From Epiperipatus broadwayi (taxonomy: Eukaryota; Onychophora; Udeonychophora; Euonychophora; Peripatidae), in NCBI GenBank assembly GCA_028023455.1, contig JAQFVV010006550.1, forward strand, positions 560,001 through 624,000: 64,000 nucleotides of DNA, in the 5' to 3' direction. The notes under the pieces were generated by a model, which saw nothing but the letters and a program-made list of their open reading frames with translations, was not told where the DNA came from and did no database searches. Made by a program: the position numbers and the translations under genes. This document shows, piece by piece, positions 23,791 through 34,800 of this stretch. The number at the start of each line of letters is the position of its first letter. Position 1 is the first letter of the stretch.

Positions 23791-24955
23791 TCAGGAGTAA
23801 TAGCTGATTTATTCATAGAAAATATAGAAACTCGTGCTTTAGAATCATCTTTTTTTAAAACCCCTCATTTGGCTCAGATACATAGATGACACTTTTGTCA
23901 TATGGCAACATGGGAAAAATAAGTTAGATGATTTATCCTTACATTTAAATGATATGCATCCTCATATAGAGTCTGATGGAAAACTCCCTTTTCTTCATGT
24001 TCTAGTCACCAGAACACCAAATAGTTTATCTTTTTTCAATTTACAGAAAGAATACACATATGGACAGATATTTACATCTCCATTCTCATCATCACCCAAC
24101 TTAGATAGTTTCTGTAGCCAAAACTCTTTTAAATAGAGCAATTAACTTTTCAGATAAGTCATATCTGAAAGAAGAAGTAAATCATATTAATAGAGTTTTT
24201 TTTAGCAAATAGTTATCATTATAAATTTATTGAAAACGCCTTATTTCAATCCCAAAATGGACAAAATAGGAAACAAAAAAGATGATAAATCAGCTATTAG
24301 GTTTTGTGTTCCATATGTAAAAGAAACTACAGACAGTATTGGACATATATTAAAATGCTATACTATAAATACAGCATTTTCTACTCATCAAAAGATCAGC
24401 AATATAATAACCAAGCCTAAGGATTCAATCCCTCTTGAATCTCATGTTGTTTATCAAATCTCATGTGAAAATTGTAAAGCTTCTACATAGGTATGAGTAA
24501 TCATCGCATCAGTGTTAGGAGAGATGAGCATGCTAAAGCAGTTAAACAACATTCATCATCATCAGCCCTCTAACTCCATACTATGAATTCAGGTCATAAA
24601 ATTGATTTTTCTAGTACCAGGATCATATCGAGATGTGAAAATTTATACCAGTGCAAAATTGGAGAAGCCATTGAGATACTTAAAAGGCCAGATTGTATCA
24701 ATAAGTGAGATGATGCATGCAAACTTCCTCCTATTTGGAAAGATTTTTTTTAAAAAAACATTCTTAATTTAACATTTTTGCTATTGGTGGAACTTTAAAG
24801 TTTTTTTCAGATCAGTGATTGTAGCGCCTCTACAACCGTCTTTCTACCTTTTATCACCCAGTGAATGACTTGTGTGACCAAGTCGAAACGTCGGTATATC
24901 AATATTTAAAATATTTTAGTACGGATGAACCCACAAAATATGCCTTTTATATATG
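23791..24955 (+). pseudogene. Penelope-like element, 5'-truncated, YIDD retained
   Basis: Plus-strand PLE starting at SGVIADLFIENIETRALE, directly abutting the minus copy. Catalytic LRYIDDTFVIW is preserved (YIDD codons 23879-23890), after a frameshift in the preceding KTPHL segment. A 6-residue deletion follows MHPHI relative to the other copy. Downstream: KKDDKSAIRFCVPYVKE, VVYQISCENCKAS (24230-24490), then a frameshift, then YIGMSNHRISVRRDEH of the GIY-YIG domain, and ITEAI..W..DF-like C-terminus. Ends near ACCCACAAAATATGCC (24950). Non-functional because of at least three frame breaks. Confidence 0.85.
24859..24892 (+). ncRNA. Hammerhead-like motif in PLE 3' end
   Basis: A six-pair stem II GACTTG/CAAGTC around TGTGAC is followed by GAAAC and GTC at the expected spacing; ACGT at the stem III position is self-complementary, which fits a dimeric hammerhead. 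The 5' box reads CAGTGAAT rather than CTGATGA, so this is either a decayed or a divergent motif. Hammerheads are known in PLE terminal regions. The minus copy (about 22340-22375) has lost GAAAC. Confidence 0.45.
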
Positions 24956-24999
24956 CAACCCGTGAAAATCTTCGTATAAACATATATATATATTAAATC

Positions 25000-25095
25000 G
25001 AAGATATGGTTATGTATATCGGTTGAATGAGATGAAGTGAATTACTAAAGGAAATTTGAAAGTCTGAGTTCAAATACTTTCTAATTGCATCTAGT
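25000..25095 (+). repeat. HS SINE-like 3' fragment
   Basis: Matches the Pol III-like half of HS (GGTTGAATGAGATGAAGTG, TTTGAAAGTCTGAGTTCAAA, then TCTAATTGCATCTAG). It sits 45 bp from the PLE end. The hammerhead half is absent. Confidence 0.6.
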
Positions 25096-25099
25096 TTAA

Positions 25100-26200
25100 G
25101 TATAGTTATTATATTTGTATGTAAATTTTATATATATATAATAGGTGAAGTAAACGTGCATAATGAATGTGAATTTTATTTTAAGGTAAAGTAATATAAG
25201 ACAAATTATAAGTAAAACAATTATATTTTCTTACAATCTCTTTTTCACTCTTATGATATTTGGGGAAATGAGAAAAGATATGATATCCTTTTTTTCTGTT
25301 CCATCTTTTCAAAATATTGGAATGGCATTGTCGCTTTAAATGTTTTTATAATATATATCAAATTTAGTGCTTAAAACTATGGATTAACTAGGCAAAAGAT
25401 GAAATACTGACTCAATAATGATAATTGATTATAGCAAGTAATAGTTTATTATTTTAATAAGACATGTATTTTAGAGGTGTGTATGAAAGTTATAAAAAAT
25501 CAAAAATAAATAATACGTTTTTTTAAAAAAAAAAAAAATACAAATTACGTAAACTGTTTTTTCATTCTTATTGTAATTCAAAGTAAAAATTTAATTACAG
25601 CGAATATAAAAAGAAGTATAATCAGATACTGATTTTAATAATACATCGAATGAATCTTTTATTTAATTATCTTGAAATTTAATGAAGTAAATCCAAAAAT
25701 AATTTTCTATTAATATAATTGAAAATAGGAAAATAGTTCTAATATGCAGATAAAAGTTTTCAAAATTATATAACTTGAAATTATAATATTTAATCCCCAA
25801 CCAATCCATATGTGAATACGTACATATATGTGTGTTTTAAGTAAAACGTTTATATATATAAAACTCATACCGAATAGACAAAGTTATCGCAAAAAGAAAA
25901 TTGTTAGTTAAATTACATTAAAAAAAAAAACGTGGACATATTGAATAATATTTCTGTAGTATAATTTTCAAGACATCACTCTCACTCAAAATAAATAGAA
26001 ACTAGTTCCTACATTGCGTAAGAGTGGTATAATAAAAATTATATTAGAGAAATATTATTCATTATTGGATAATCTTTAGTCTAATGAATAACTAATAAAA
26101 ATATTAATATACTTCCAGGTAAATGTTTTGTGTAAAAGTTGTGAGGGCAGTAAGTTTGACACTTATCAATTATACTGTAGTAATTTACTATCTATACATA
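25100..26200. other. AT-rich DNA without recognised features
   Basis: Long A and T tracts; no ORF or repeat recognised, apart from a weak direct duplication of an AAATTATATTAGAGAAATATTATTCATTATTGG-like phrase shared between about 26036 and 26401. Confidence 0.45.
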
Positions 26201-26204
26201 CTGC

Positions 26205-26292
26205 GCAATGATAAACATATGTGTAAGAGATTATGGTCTGGGCCAACTGAAGAGTGCTGGTTCAGCACAAAATGTGCATCTTGGTGATCAGG
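26205..26292 (+). repeat. HS SINE-like fragment centred on hammerhead
   Basis: Contains ATATGTGTAAGAGATTATGG, TCTGGGCCAACTG and the complete hammerhead motif, then stops 10 bp past the predicted cleavage site in a T tract. It lacks the B-box half, complementary to the copies at 16530 and 25000. Confidence 0.65.
26242..26285 (+). ncRNA. Hammerhead ribozyme-like motif (all three stems paired)
   Basis: Stem I GCCAA/TTGGT (five pairs, one G-U); CTGAAGA; stem II GTGCT/AGCAC, five Watson-Crick pairs around GGTTC; stem III A-T-G/C-A-T with a 2-nt TG loop; cleavage triplet ATC. The only core deviation is AAAA where GAAA is required, a single G-to-A change at a position expected to be essential. The paired geometry is the best in the window; activity is probably lost by that one substitution. 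Confidence 0.6.
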
Positions 26293-26596
26293 TCTTTTTT
26301 TTTTACATATCTTTGGTCATACGTTTATGATTGCACCCCTCTGCAATGTGTTAAAAATGGATAAAAAAGAGTCCCTATCTTGCATAAGAATGGGTTTGTG
26401 AAAATTACATTACAGAAATATTATTCATTATTGGATAATCTCTGGTCTAAGGAATGGCTAATAAAAATTATTAATATGTTTTTGAATATATTGTTTTGGT
26501 CAGCAGAAAGCTACCCTATGGATGGAAAAGCAAAAAAACAATCTGTATATTATATGAAAATGAAAATTTATCTACACCTTTAGGCTAATTTAGTAT

Positions 26597-26597
26597 G

Positions 26598-26680
<83 letters not shown>
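26597..26680. repeat. (CT)n(AT)n microsatellite
   Basis: About 23 CT units followed by about 17 AT units. Confidence 0.95.
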
Positions 26681-26682
<2 letters not shown>

Positions 26683-26841
26683 ACCGGCAATATATATATA
26701 TAATTGCATTAATAATATCTAATAAAATACTTTATTATTTAATTTCTTAAAAGCAAAAACAATCTATATTGTACGTATTGTACCTCAACATATACATACA
26801 TTTTTCTACTTTAAAACTATTAAAGTAATTAAACTTGCACA

Positions 26842-26940
26842 GAGGCAAATTCTCCACACAGTAGCACCACTTAGTGCAAGCCAAAATAATTAATGGATGC
26901 AGGAAGGTTTGTGCATAAAGAATAATGATCATGTGATGTA
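26842..26940. repeat. HF family terminal fragment
   Basis: GAGGCAAATTCTCCACACAG, TAGCACCACTTAGTGCAAGC, TTAATGGATGCAGGAAGG and TTTGTGCATAAA, then a jump to the tail GATCATGTGATGTA. The hammerhead-bearing middle is deleted, as in the copy at 171. Confidence 0.65.
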
Positions 26941-26999
26941 TTTGTAATTGTTTATATTATCAAGTTAAAAATTGCAAAGGACATTTTTTCCATCACTGA

Positions 27000-29900
27000 C
27001 TGATCAAAAACTTGTATTTATTGAATACTAATAAATAATGCTCTTTATATATTTAGCATTGAGTACATTCTGTAAATCCAGAATATAAAAAGGTGAATAT
27101 TTATTTCACTTTTAATCAATACAAACAAAAATTCCGCCATCAAACGTAAATCATATCTTGATTGCCATTTAATTAAACTGTTTATAAACAATCCAAAGAA
27201 CATACAAAAAATACATTTTTCACAAAATTATTAATTACCCAAAACGTTATTAAATAACAATAAATACATTTATTTACATATTATATATATATATTCTAAC
27301 CCTTTTTTAGAAATTTTATTTATTTATTTATTTCTAACTCTTTTATTACATGAGTTTATTAGTTCTATTTATTAGTTTAGTTTATTTGCACTTGTGACAC
27401 TAATTTTTCTGGTTGTTTTTAAGGCAACCCTTAATAAAGCAACATATCCATTAATTTTCCAATATGATCTAAAATACCTTTCATATAATACAATTGTACA
27501 TTCAATTTTCTTAAGCCATGCCACGATTGTAATAACAACAATAATTGATCACTTATTAATTTAAAGAATAATTATAATAATATTAATCTCAGGGTTCTTT
27601 GTTTCATGTAAGGAAATGCTCGCAGTATTGTGTTGTCGCATATGACTGGCATTCTGGTCGGCTATAGGAAACATTTATTTTACTTAAATTCAATGTGTCT
27701 TCATCTCTCATATCCACGGCTATATTATTTAAAGAGATGATAATTCTATTCAATAATGACGTATAATTTTGAATAACACAGCCTTTTTTTTTTTTTTTTT
27801 AGAATCTCAGTCAGAATAATAAAAAGACAAGGGTGCTTTTTGTGTCCTTCCATCATCCATGACAACACAATAATATAACTAAGATTTATTACTTAGACAA
27901 TTTAATTAAATGGGAATACAAAGGTGAATGTTTAGTCTTAAGTTTTCAACTCCATAAATAATTATCATTAAACTAAAATATAATGACATATTCCGATCTG
28001 CTTAACTTTATTTATCTGGTATATTAAGTTTTTAAGAATTTGGAATGATTTCGGACTCAAGAAAAGGTTTTGCAAATATTGTGCAAACACTTATATTTAG
28101 CATATAAAAACAGAAAAAATGAATCTACAACAAATTTTAACAAGACTATAATTTATTATTATCACAAAAGAAAATATATGAACATTTATTCAATAATCCC
28201 ATAGTAATACAAAAATATAAAATATGACTGACATTAATCTGTATACTCTTTTGGTTATGGACTAGAGGTTACTACTTCTCCTGTATGCAATCATATGGAT
28301 TGATTAACTAAAAATACCTTTCATTATCAATACATTGTTTATTAAATTTTTGATAACCTTGTAGAAGCTTTTATTCAAAATTATTGACTAACTATTTTTT
28401 TTTTTTTTTTTTATGATTAATCCAATCATATGCAATACGCAAAATATTAAATTTATTTCTAATACATTTACTTTATTTATGGTCTTTAATGGGATAACCT
28501 ATTCTAATTTTAGGCCAGTTATCAGAAGTTACACTTACCATCTTACATTTAACTTAATGCTAACTTAAGTTATGATACAAATTTTATTCATACGTATACT
28601 TTTGAAATATGAGTATTATTTAATTACTAACCAGAATTAAATATTGCATTTGAATATTCCTTCAGTAAATAAGCGTTTTAAATTACGCAATTTTAATTAC
28701 TTTCTCCATTGATTTACTTGTCAAATACTAGCAATATTTATCAGCACAATACAGACATTGGTCCTAGTTACTAACGCACTATTTATACTAAAGTGGATCT
28801 TGAGGAACTAACACCTCCAATATAACCTTTATCTTGCCCGAACTTTCAAAATTAAGCACAATAATCAACACCTTCCATGGTGGAGCTATCTTTATTTTCA
28901 CATGAGGAGTATGGAATAACCACGAAGGTTTGTAAAGTAATCTACTACATTAAAATATTTTGGTGGTTGCTTGCCTCTTACTTGGGCATATGACGAACAC
29001 ACACCAAATACAATCCTCTCCTGGGATTTAAACGAATGAAGCATACTAAATGCTAGACAAATTCTTGATCGTCCTATCTATGAGAATCGATCACTTGGGC
29101 TATAAACATACCCGAACATTATATTTAAAATCTTCCTCTCATGGAAAACAAAGTTTTTGGGGAGATCATTTTTCATCCCACAAAATAAATACATTATAAT
29201 TATTACCTATGCGAATATTAAGCATATACCAATGCTATATCTGGGCAGGATAAGTAAATACACTGATTATAATAAACTTATGTTACCGGGTATACTTTGA
29301 TCAACATCTGAAATCAATGGACATCATAGAATAAAAGTATAATAATTTTAATTTTAATAAAGGAACATTCAAAATAGTTGGTAGCATACTATCTTAAACT
29401 AAACAAAGTGGATGTGTTTATTAAGAATAATTAGGAATAACTTCCTCAATTAATACAGTATAAATTCGTTTCAAAACTTTAACAAGAAATATTTTGTTAT
29501 AGCATTTTTTTTTTTTTTTTAGTTACTTCTGATAATTTTCAATATTTATTTTACCCCTTAAATATCTAAATATTTTTCTTTTACGTATCTAACATACAAA
29601 ATTTCTACCTACAATTGTATGTAATAATTAAAACATATTTTATAGATTTTTTTTTTTTTCAGTGTTAAATATCAACTTAACCTATAATAATTATATTAAA
29701 ACATACCTTTGTCATTACAAGGCTATTAAATATCACTTGACCATACAGACTTTAATCTATGTGATATAAAAAAAAATACATATCATTTATAACTTAGTTT
29801 TAAACAATCATTAATTAACAAGTGCATACTCTCTCATTAGAAAATGTTCTTCTGTTGAGCAATTGGTCCAGGTGAAGAGCTTTATCCAGTCGTATTTCAC

Positions 29901-31520
29901 GAAGCAAGTTTAAAAACAATAAACACATGGTATTATTTCCTTTAAATAAAAGTTTTCTCTTATTTTGTGCGTTTAATAAATTAGGTAAAGAAACATATAG
30001 CAGAATTGAAGATTAATTCTCACTTGAATTAAACTACTACAATTTTGGAATCCAAGAAAAAAAATAGACTTCTAACATAGACGAATATTTGACTATAGAT
30101 GATAAACATACACAATTTTTTTTTTTTATTGACGATACATATACTTATTAGCTAGCTTACTTATGGACGAAAATGTGCAATTTTCCGAGAGATTATTATG
30201 ATAATAACTGCAGTCAATTTACGTGGACAGGAAGTTTTAATAATTCCAACTGATGTATAATATAATATATCATTTAATTTTATGATTAAGTCACTAAGAT
30301 ATTTGGTTTTTGTTCATACTCTAGGAATTATAATTTCTAACAATAACTTCTCCATAAGAATGCACGTATATAATTTTTTTTTTACATTTACTTCAAGAAA
30401 GTCTTTCATTTTTTCTTTTTTTTAAAAAAAAATATACAAGTGTATAGTTTAATATTATGATGATTATTATTATTTTTAGACAATTCTTGATGAATAAAAA
30501 CATTTTTAACGTATGTAACTACATTACTTGTAAAGGCAGACGAGATATTCAGAAAGAGCGCCAAAAAATGTATCAAGTTAATCTTCCTTTGCTTCTCAAC
30601 ATTTCTTTCAATTATTATTATTATTTTTTTTTTCTATACCAAGAAAATATTAACAAGTGATACAAAGTTACTAAATAATTATTTCTCACTTGGAAATCAT
30701 TTATCTTCCTTAATTTAGACATAATAACACTTTTCGTGATTCCCTTAGTTAATTCTGTCATTTTTAACTTTAGCGTGAGACAATAAATTTTTAAGTATAA
30801 AAGGTCTTTAAATAGGTAGATGGCAAAGAAAATCAGGATATCTTATCAAAAAATTTTAGCCACACATTATATTATTAAAATTTTACTTTGATTACATTTA
30901 TTTCTGCAAAATAAAATGAAAAAATTGAGTTACCAAATTTCAGCACTGTTTCTTCCTTGAAAACTAAAAGCAGACTATATATATATTTTTTTACTTTAGC
31001 GACCTCTTCCAGAAAAATAGTCATTTGATTATAACATAAACAAAAGAAAGGAAAAACCTATTACAATTATATAGTTTTAGTATTATTTACCTGGATTACA
31101 AAGTAATTTGACAATATAAAAAATAATAATAAATACATTAAATTAACAATCAGTGATGTATAATTCTTTAAACATTATATTTTTTTTTTACAAAAAGAAA
31201 TTACCAGAAGTTATTGTGCTTTATGATAAGACACTCATCCACTCCCCTCTCTACCCATCCAAAATCAATTACTGTTTAGCTTTTATACCATATTAATTTG
31301 CTCTAATTATTAATATCTCAATTAAATTATTCATGTTCTCTCTTTCAAAATGACATTGAGTTATCAAATCTATTAGTTATTCACCCAAAACATGCCAAAG
31401 TGAATGAATAGCATATTTTATTAATCAATTATTACTATTATTATTTTATCTTTTTATTTCTTTAAAGAATAGCATTGTTTTCCTGCAGAAACAATGCCAA
31501 GTAAACCAAGTGTCAATAAC
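27000..31520. other. Long AT-rich region, no repeat family match
   Basis: About 4.5 kb of single-copy-looking DNA. Poly-T runs recur (27783, 28399, 29505, 29650, 30118, 31180). The least AT-rich part is 28740-29160. The 67-codon ORF at 30457-30660 is AT-driven and shows no domain. I see no gene, RNA or transposon here. Confidence 0.5.
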
Positions 31521-31524
31521 ACTA

Positions 31525-31528
31525 GGTT

Positions 31529-31603
<75 letters not shown>
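31525..31603. repeat. (AT)n microsatellite
   Basis: Roughly 36 AT units preceded by AGGTTACA. Confidence 0.95.
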
Positions 31604-31605
<2 letters not shown>

Positions 31606-31819
31606 AATAAGATTTTACTAAATAATGATCCATAGTTACTTTATATACACATTAACAATTAGCCCTTGATTTTAGTTCTAAATCTTCAATGCTATAATCA
31701 TTACTCAAAACTACAATAGTGGTAGACCTAAGTGAATACTAAAAGTTTATAATCATGGTACTTAAAACACAAACCTAATTGGGTCTTCTCAGGCATACAC
31801 TAATCATAAAAAAAGATTG

Positions 31820-31990
31820 TAAGGTCTGTAAGCATTTTTCCTAGCCAGTTTTCTTGCACCTTCAGAGGCACAGGCTCTAGGACACTTCCATCATTGCAGA
31901 AAAGTCAAGAGCACTTTTCCCTCAGCTTTTCTCAAAAGTTCTTATGACAATAACACACAACAGCATGCAATGAGTGGAGGAAACTTGACT
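31820..31990. other. GC-richer patch of unknown nature
   Basis: A compositionally distinct stretch (GCACCTTCAGAGGCACAGG, GTGGAGGAAACTTGAC). One minus-strand frame reads LFCNDGSVLEPVPLKVQ and NWLGKMLTDL with one upstream stop. It could be a decayed exon or an unrecognised transposon fragment. I cannot assign it. Confidence 0.25.
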
Positions 31991-32336
31991 ATGCCTTTTT
32001 TTTGTTGCACACAGTATTTATACTGCTTTCTCCTTTCTTGAATTCATTGACAAATTCCTATCATTCCAATGTAAAAGTAAATTCATTTGACTAGTGCATT
32101 TTTACAATGATGATAAGCATACAGCTTCTAATTTTGTCCGTTTGCATTTCTCAGTAATTAGCTTTAAATATTTATTCCATTTGTTTTCTACTAAAATAGT
32201 TTGATAGTTCGATTTTCACAATACACAGTTTTCTTGATATTTTAAATCCCCGAGTTATATCCAGCCTTGAAAATAATCATTTGTATTATCTTTCAGCAAT
32301 CTTTTATTAAATGCTTTTAACTTACAATCTTTATCT

Positions 32337-32560
32337 GTAAATATTTGAAAACCAGGCACTCTTCTCAAACCTGGAGCTGGTTTAGCATGAAATATATATA
32401 TTGGTGGTTATTTATCTTTTCTACATGGGTGTGGTCATGTGTATCAGTTGTATGAGATAGTGTCGATAGTAGAAGGGTGTTTGATAGTCTGAATTCAAAT
32501 CCCCTATCTTTACAATTAAGCTCCACATTTAATAAGAGTGCCTGGTTTTCAAATATTTAC
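32337..32560 (+). repeat. HS SINE-like copy between 27-bp inverted repeats
   Basis: HS sequence (GAGCTGGTTTAGCATGAAAT, then GTGTGGTCATGTGTATCAG, TTGTATGAGATAGTGT, GAATTCAAATCCCC) is flanked by a perfect inverted repeat: 32337-32363 (GTAAATATTTGAAAACC...) and 32534-32560 (...GGTTTTCAAATATTTAC). The hammerhead 5' box is missing; stem II 3' half, GAAA and TTGGT remain. Confidence 0.65.
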
Positions 32561-32599
32561 ATATGAAGCTTGCATCCTACCCATCCCTCTTCTATGTAT

Positions 32600-32990
32600 T
32601 TAAATGGATAAGATTCTATATATGAGGATTAGAGTGACTTCCGGTCAACATGGGCCTGGCAATAATATTGGCATTAGCATGGGATTTAGGCTTTCCATCA
32701 TTAGATTTTCAATGATATGGATGGATGAAAAGTGGAGTAGATTGAAGCCTGTTCATTAAAGTGCGAAGATTAGCTATCTTAATATAAAGTGAGCACTGAT
32801 TATATATATGTGTGTGAAATGATAATCTGGACCAACTGATGAGTGCTGGTTTAGCATGAAATACATATATTGGTGATTATTTATTTTTTCCATATGTGTA
32901 TGGTCATGTGTAGCAGTTGTATGAGATAGTGTGGATAGTTGAAGGACGCTTGAAAGTCTGAGCTCAAATCCTTATCTCTTTAAGTCTAAT
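32600..32990 (+). repeat. HS SINE-like repeat, full-length reference copy
   Basis: The clearest HS copy. Order: GACTTCCGGTCAACATGGGC start, TTTTCAATGATATGGATGGA, CTATCTTAATATAAAGTGAG, (TA)n/(TG)n, hammerhead motif (separate entry), TTATTTTTTCCATATGTG, GGTCATGTGTAGCAGTTGTA, AGATAGTGTGGATAGTTG, and a B-box-like GAGCTCAAATCC near 32961. About 390 bp. Non-coding. Because the B-box-like segment lies 3' of the ribozyme, a Pol III transcript of tandem or circular copies would be cut into unit-length RNAs. A lone copy would not obviously do this. Confidence 0.7.
32831..32874 (+). ncRNA. Hammerhead ribozyme-like motif, all boxes intact
   Basis: Stem I ACCAA/TTGGT (five Watson-Crick pairs); CTGATGA; stem II GTGCT/AGCAT around GGTTT with a closing G-U; GAAA; stem III A-T-A/T-A-T with 2-nt loop; triplet ATA; then TTGGT. 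This is the only copy with a perfect stem I and every catalytic box retained. Against 26242, stem II changes GC to GU and stem III changes G-C to A-T while pairing is kept. Type I topology. Confidence 0.65.
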
Positions 32991-33329
32991 TTATCTGCAA
33001 ACCAATCTTTCATTGTTGAATTAGACTTAAACTTAAATTATCAAAATAAAGTTTGCATTATTTTTACAGAATTTATCACAATAAAGTTGGCTTTATTTTT
33101 ACAGAATTTATTTTTCATTACTTTTTTAAAACTTACTTATCTATTTACGTTTACCTGTTTCTATTAATTATTAGCGATCTATTTATTGCTTTTTAAACTA
33201 GATTATATAATTACATTTTATTACTGTTTTTTCTCTGAAGTAAAACTCAGCTTTATAACTTATAGCTCTCCAGTTACTAAAGCATAATATATTTTCTACA
33301 AAATATAACAAATATTGTTGAAGCTGTAT

Positions 33330-33500
33330 AATATAAAACAATTTGGGTGAACACCCAATTAATTTCAAACAATGTCATAGTGTCTTATTAACTGAATCAA
33401 ATGCCTTGAGAAAGTCAATAAAAGCAATATATAAATCATTTCTTTATTCATGACAATTTTGGGGTTATTTGCCTGGCAACCAAAAACATTCACTAAAACC
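33330..33500 (-). pseudogene. LINE reverse transcriptase scrap
   Basis: The minus strand reads MIYIAFIDFLKAFDSVNKTL (after one frame choice), the classical RT motif with catalytic Asp in FxDFxKAFDSV. It is followed by WHCLKLIG-like residues with a stop. Flanking frames are unreadable. An isolated fragment; family not determined. Confidence 0.55.
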
Positions 33501-34109
33501 ATACCTATTCAATAATATTCTTTAAAAATATCTTTTTTGTAGTGGATAACAACAGATATTTTATGATAATTAATGAAATCTTGTCTAATCTTTTTTCTTA
33601 TTAAAATTGAAAGGTTAAAATCATTACTAAGATTGGATGGCACAATTATGTGTTCATATTATAATGAAACCACGGGGTATACCATAAATTGATGTGAATA
33701 CAACTAAGTAGTTGGATGCTTTGAATACAAATGTCAAACAACCTACAACAATTCATATCATAAATCTATGATTCAACATTCCATTTGGGTGTTCTAGATA
33801 TTTCCGAACCAGAAATGGCATATAACGAAGAAAGTGAATCTTACTACTGTCAGACCTAGGCTTTTGAATAGGATGCTAAAGATATCAAAATAAAATGCCT
33901 AGTTCCAAATCACATCTACTTTTAGTAAGCTAACTTATAATTTACTTACAACATTTCAATGTAGTTTAGGTTAGTGCATATTCATTACATCTCCCTTTTT
34001 GGGCCCCATTACACCACAGAATTCAAACTCGGGGAGTTCTCACATCAACTCTCTTCAGGGATGGACTTACTTAATTATTGACCAAATACGTCTATGTATA
34101 AGCATAGAT

Positions 34110-34255
34110 AAAAATATTGATGATGATCAATCATTTAAGAGAACAATGCATAGTGATGATGATGATTCCCAAACCTTTAATGGTATAACTTCATAATGAT
34201 AGTCATGATGAAACTTTTAATGGTATAAATGCATAATGATGATGGTGATGATCAA
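34110..34255 (+). repeat. Short imperfect tandem repeat rich in GAT
   Basis: Two to three imperfect units of about 45-50 bp sharing CTTTTAATGGTATAA, GCATAATGATGATG and GATGATCAAAC phrases. Confidence 0.7.
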
Positions 34256-34718
34256 ACAGAGATCAGATTGGTTTATACAACCCAATACATTTATTAATAA
34301 TTTATAACATATAATAATAAATGCTTTTAACTTTATTTTTACAATAATAAATATTTACAAATAAAAAATAGAAAATATTTAGTTAACAAGAATGGTCTTC
34401 TATCATTGGATGACTTAACACAATAAATTTTTTTGATTCAGATTTCATGATAGAAGTCTGTTCTAAGTGAATCTTTATTTATACTAGAGAAACAAAATAA
34501 TTTAAAGTACAGTATATACAAAATAATATTAAATAATTTGCTATATATATATAAAACAAAAAAGGAAAAGCAAAATGAGAATTCAGTAATTCTAAATCTA
34601 CCCCATTAATATAATTATTAGAATGTATATATATGATCCCACTCCCATCTATATGTGTATGTAAGTCATAGTAAAAATTAATGAAAGATAAGAAAAAGAC
34701 CATTTACTCAAGTAAATT

Positions 34719-34800
34719 CTTTTTTTTTCATGTGTCATAGCATCGGCCAGGAAGCGAACCCACTAACCTGGGACAACTGCTTGTAAGGCAGCTGTCTAAC
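34719..34800 (-). mobile_element. tRNA-derived SINE with 14-bp TSD
   Basis: Minus strand: TTAGACAGC, anticodon-like arm CTGC-CTTACAA-GCAG (anticodon TAC), then a B box GGGTTCGCTTCC, CCGATGCTATGACA and an A tail. The target-site duplication TACTCAAGTRAATT is at 34705-34718 and 34801-34814. The tRNA 5' part is truncated, consistent with incomplete reverse transcription. Related copies: 53287, 59065, 59838, 60981. Confidence 0.8.

Noticed and set aside
23954-24490. Intact host gene split over two ORFs
   Set aside because: Both ORFs are parts of a broken Penelope-like element and match the inverted copy next to it.
34735-34800. Functional tRNA-Val gene (TAC anticodon)
   Set aside because: The acceptor stem and most of the D arm are missing, and the sequence is followed by a SINE body, poly-A and TSD.
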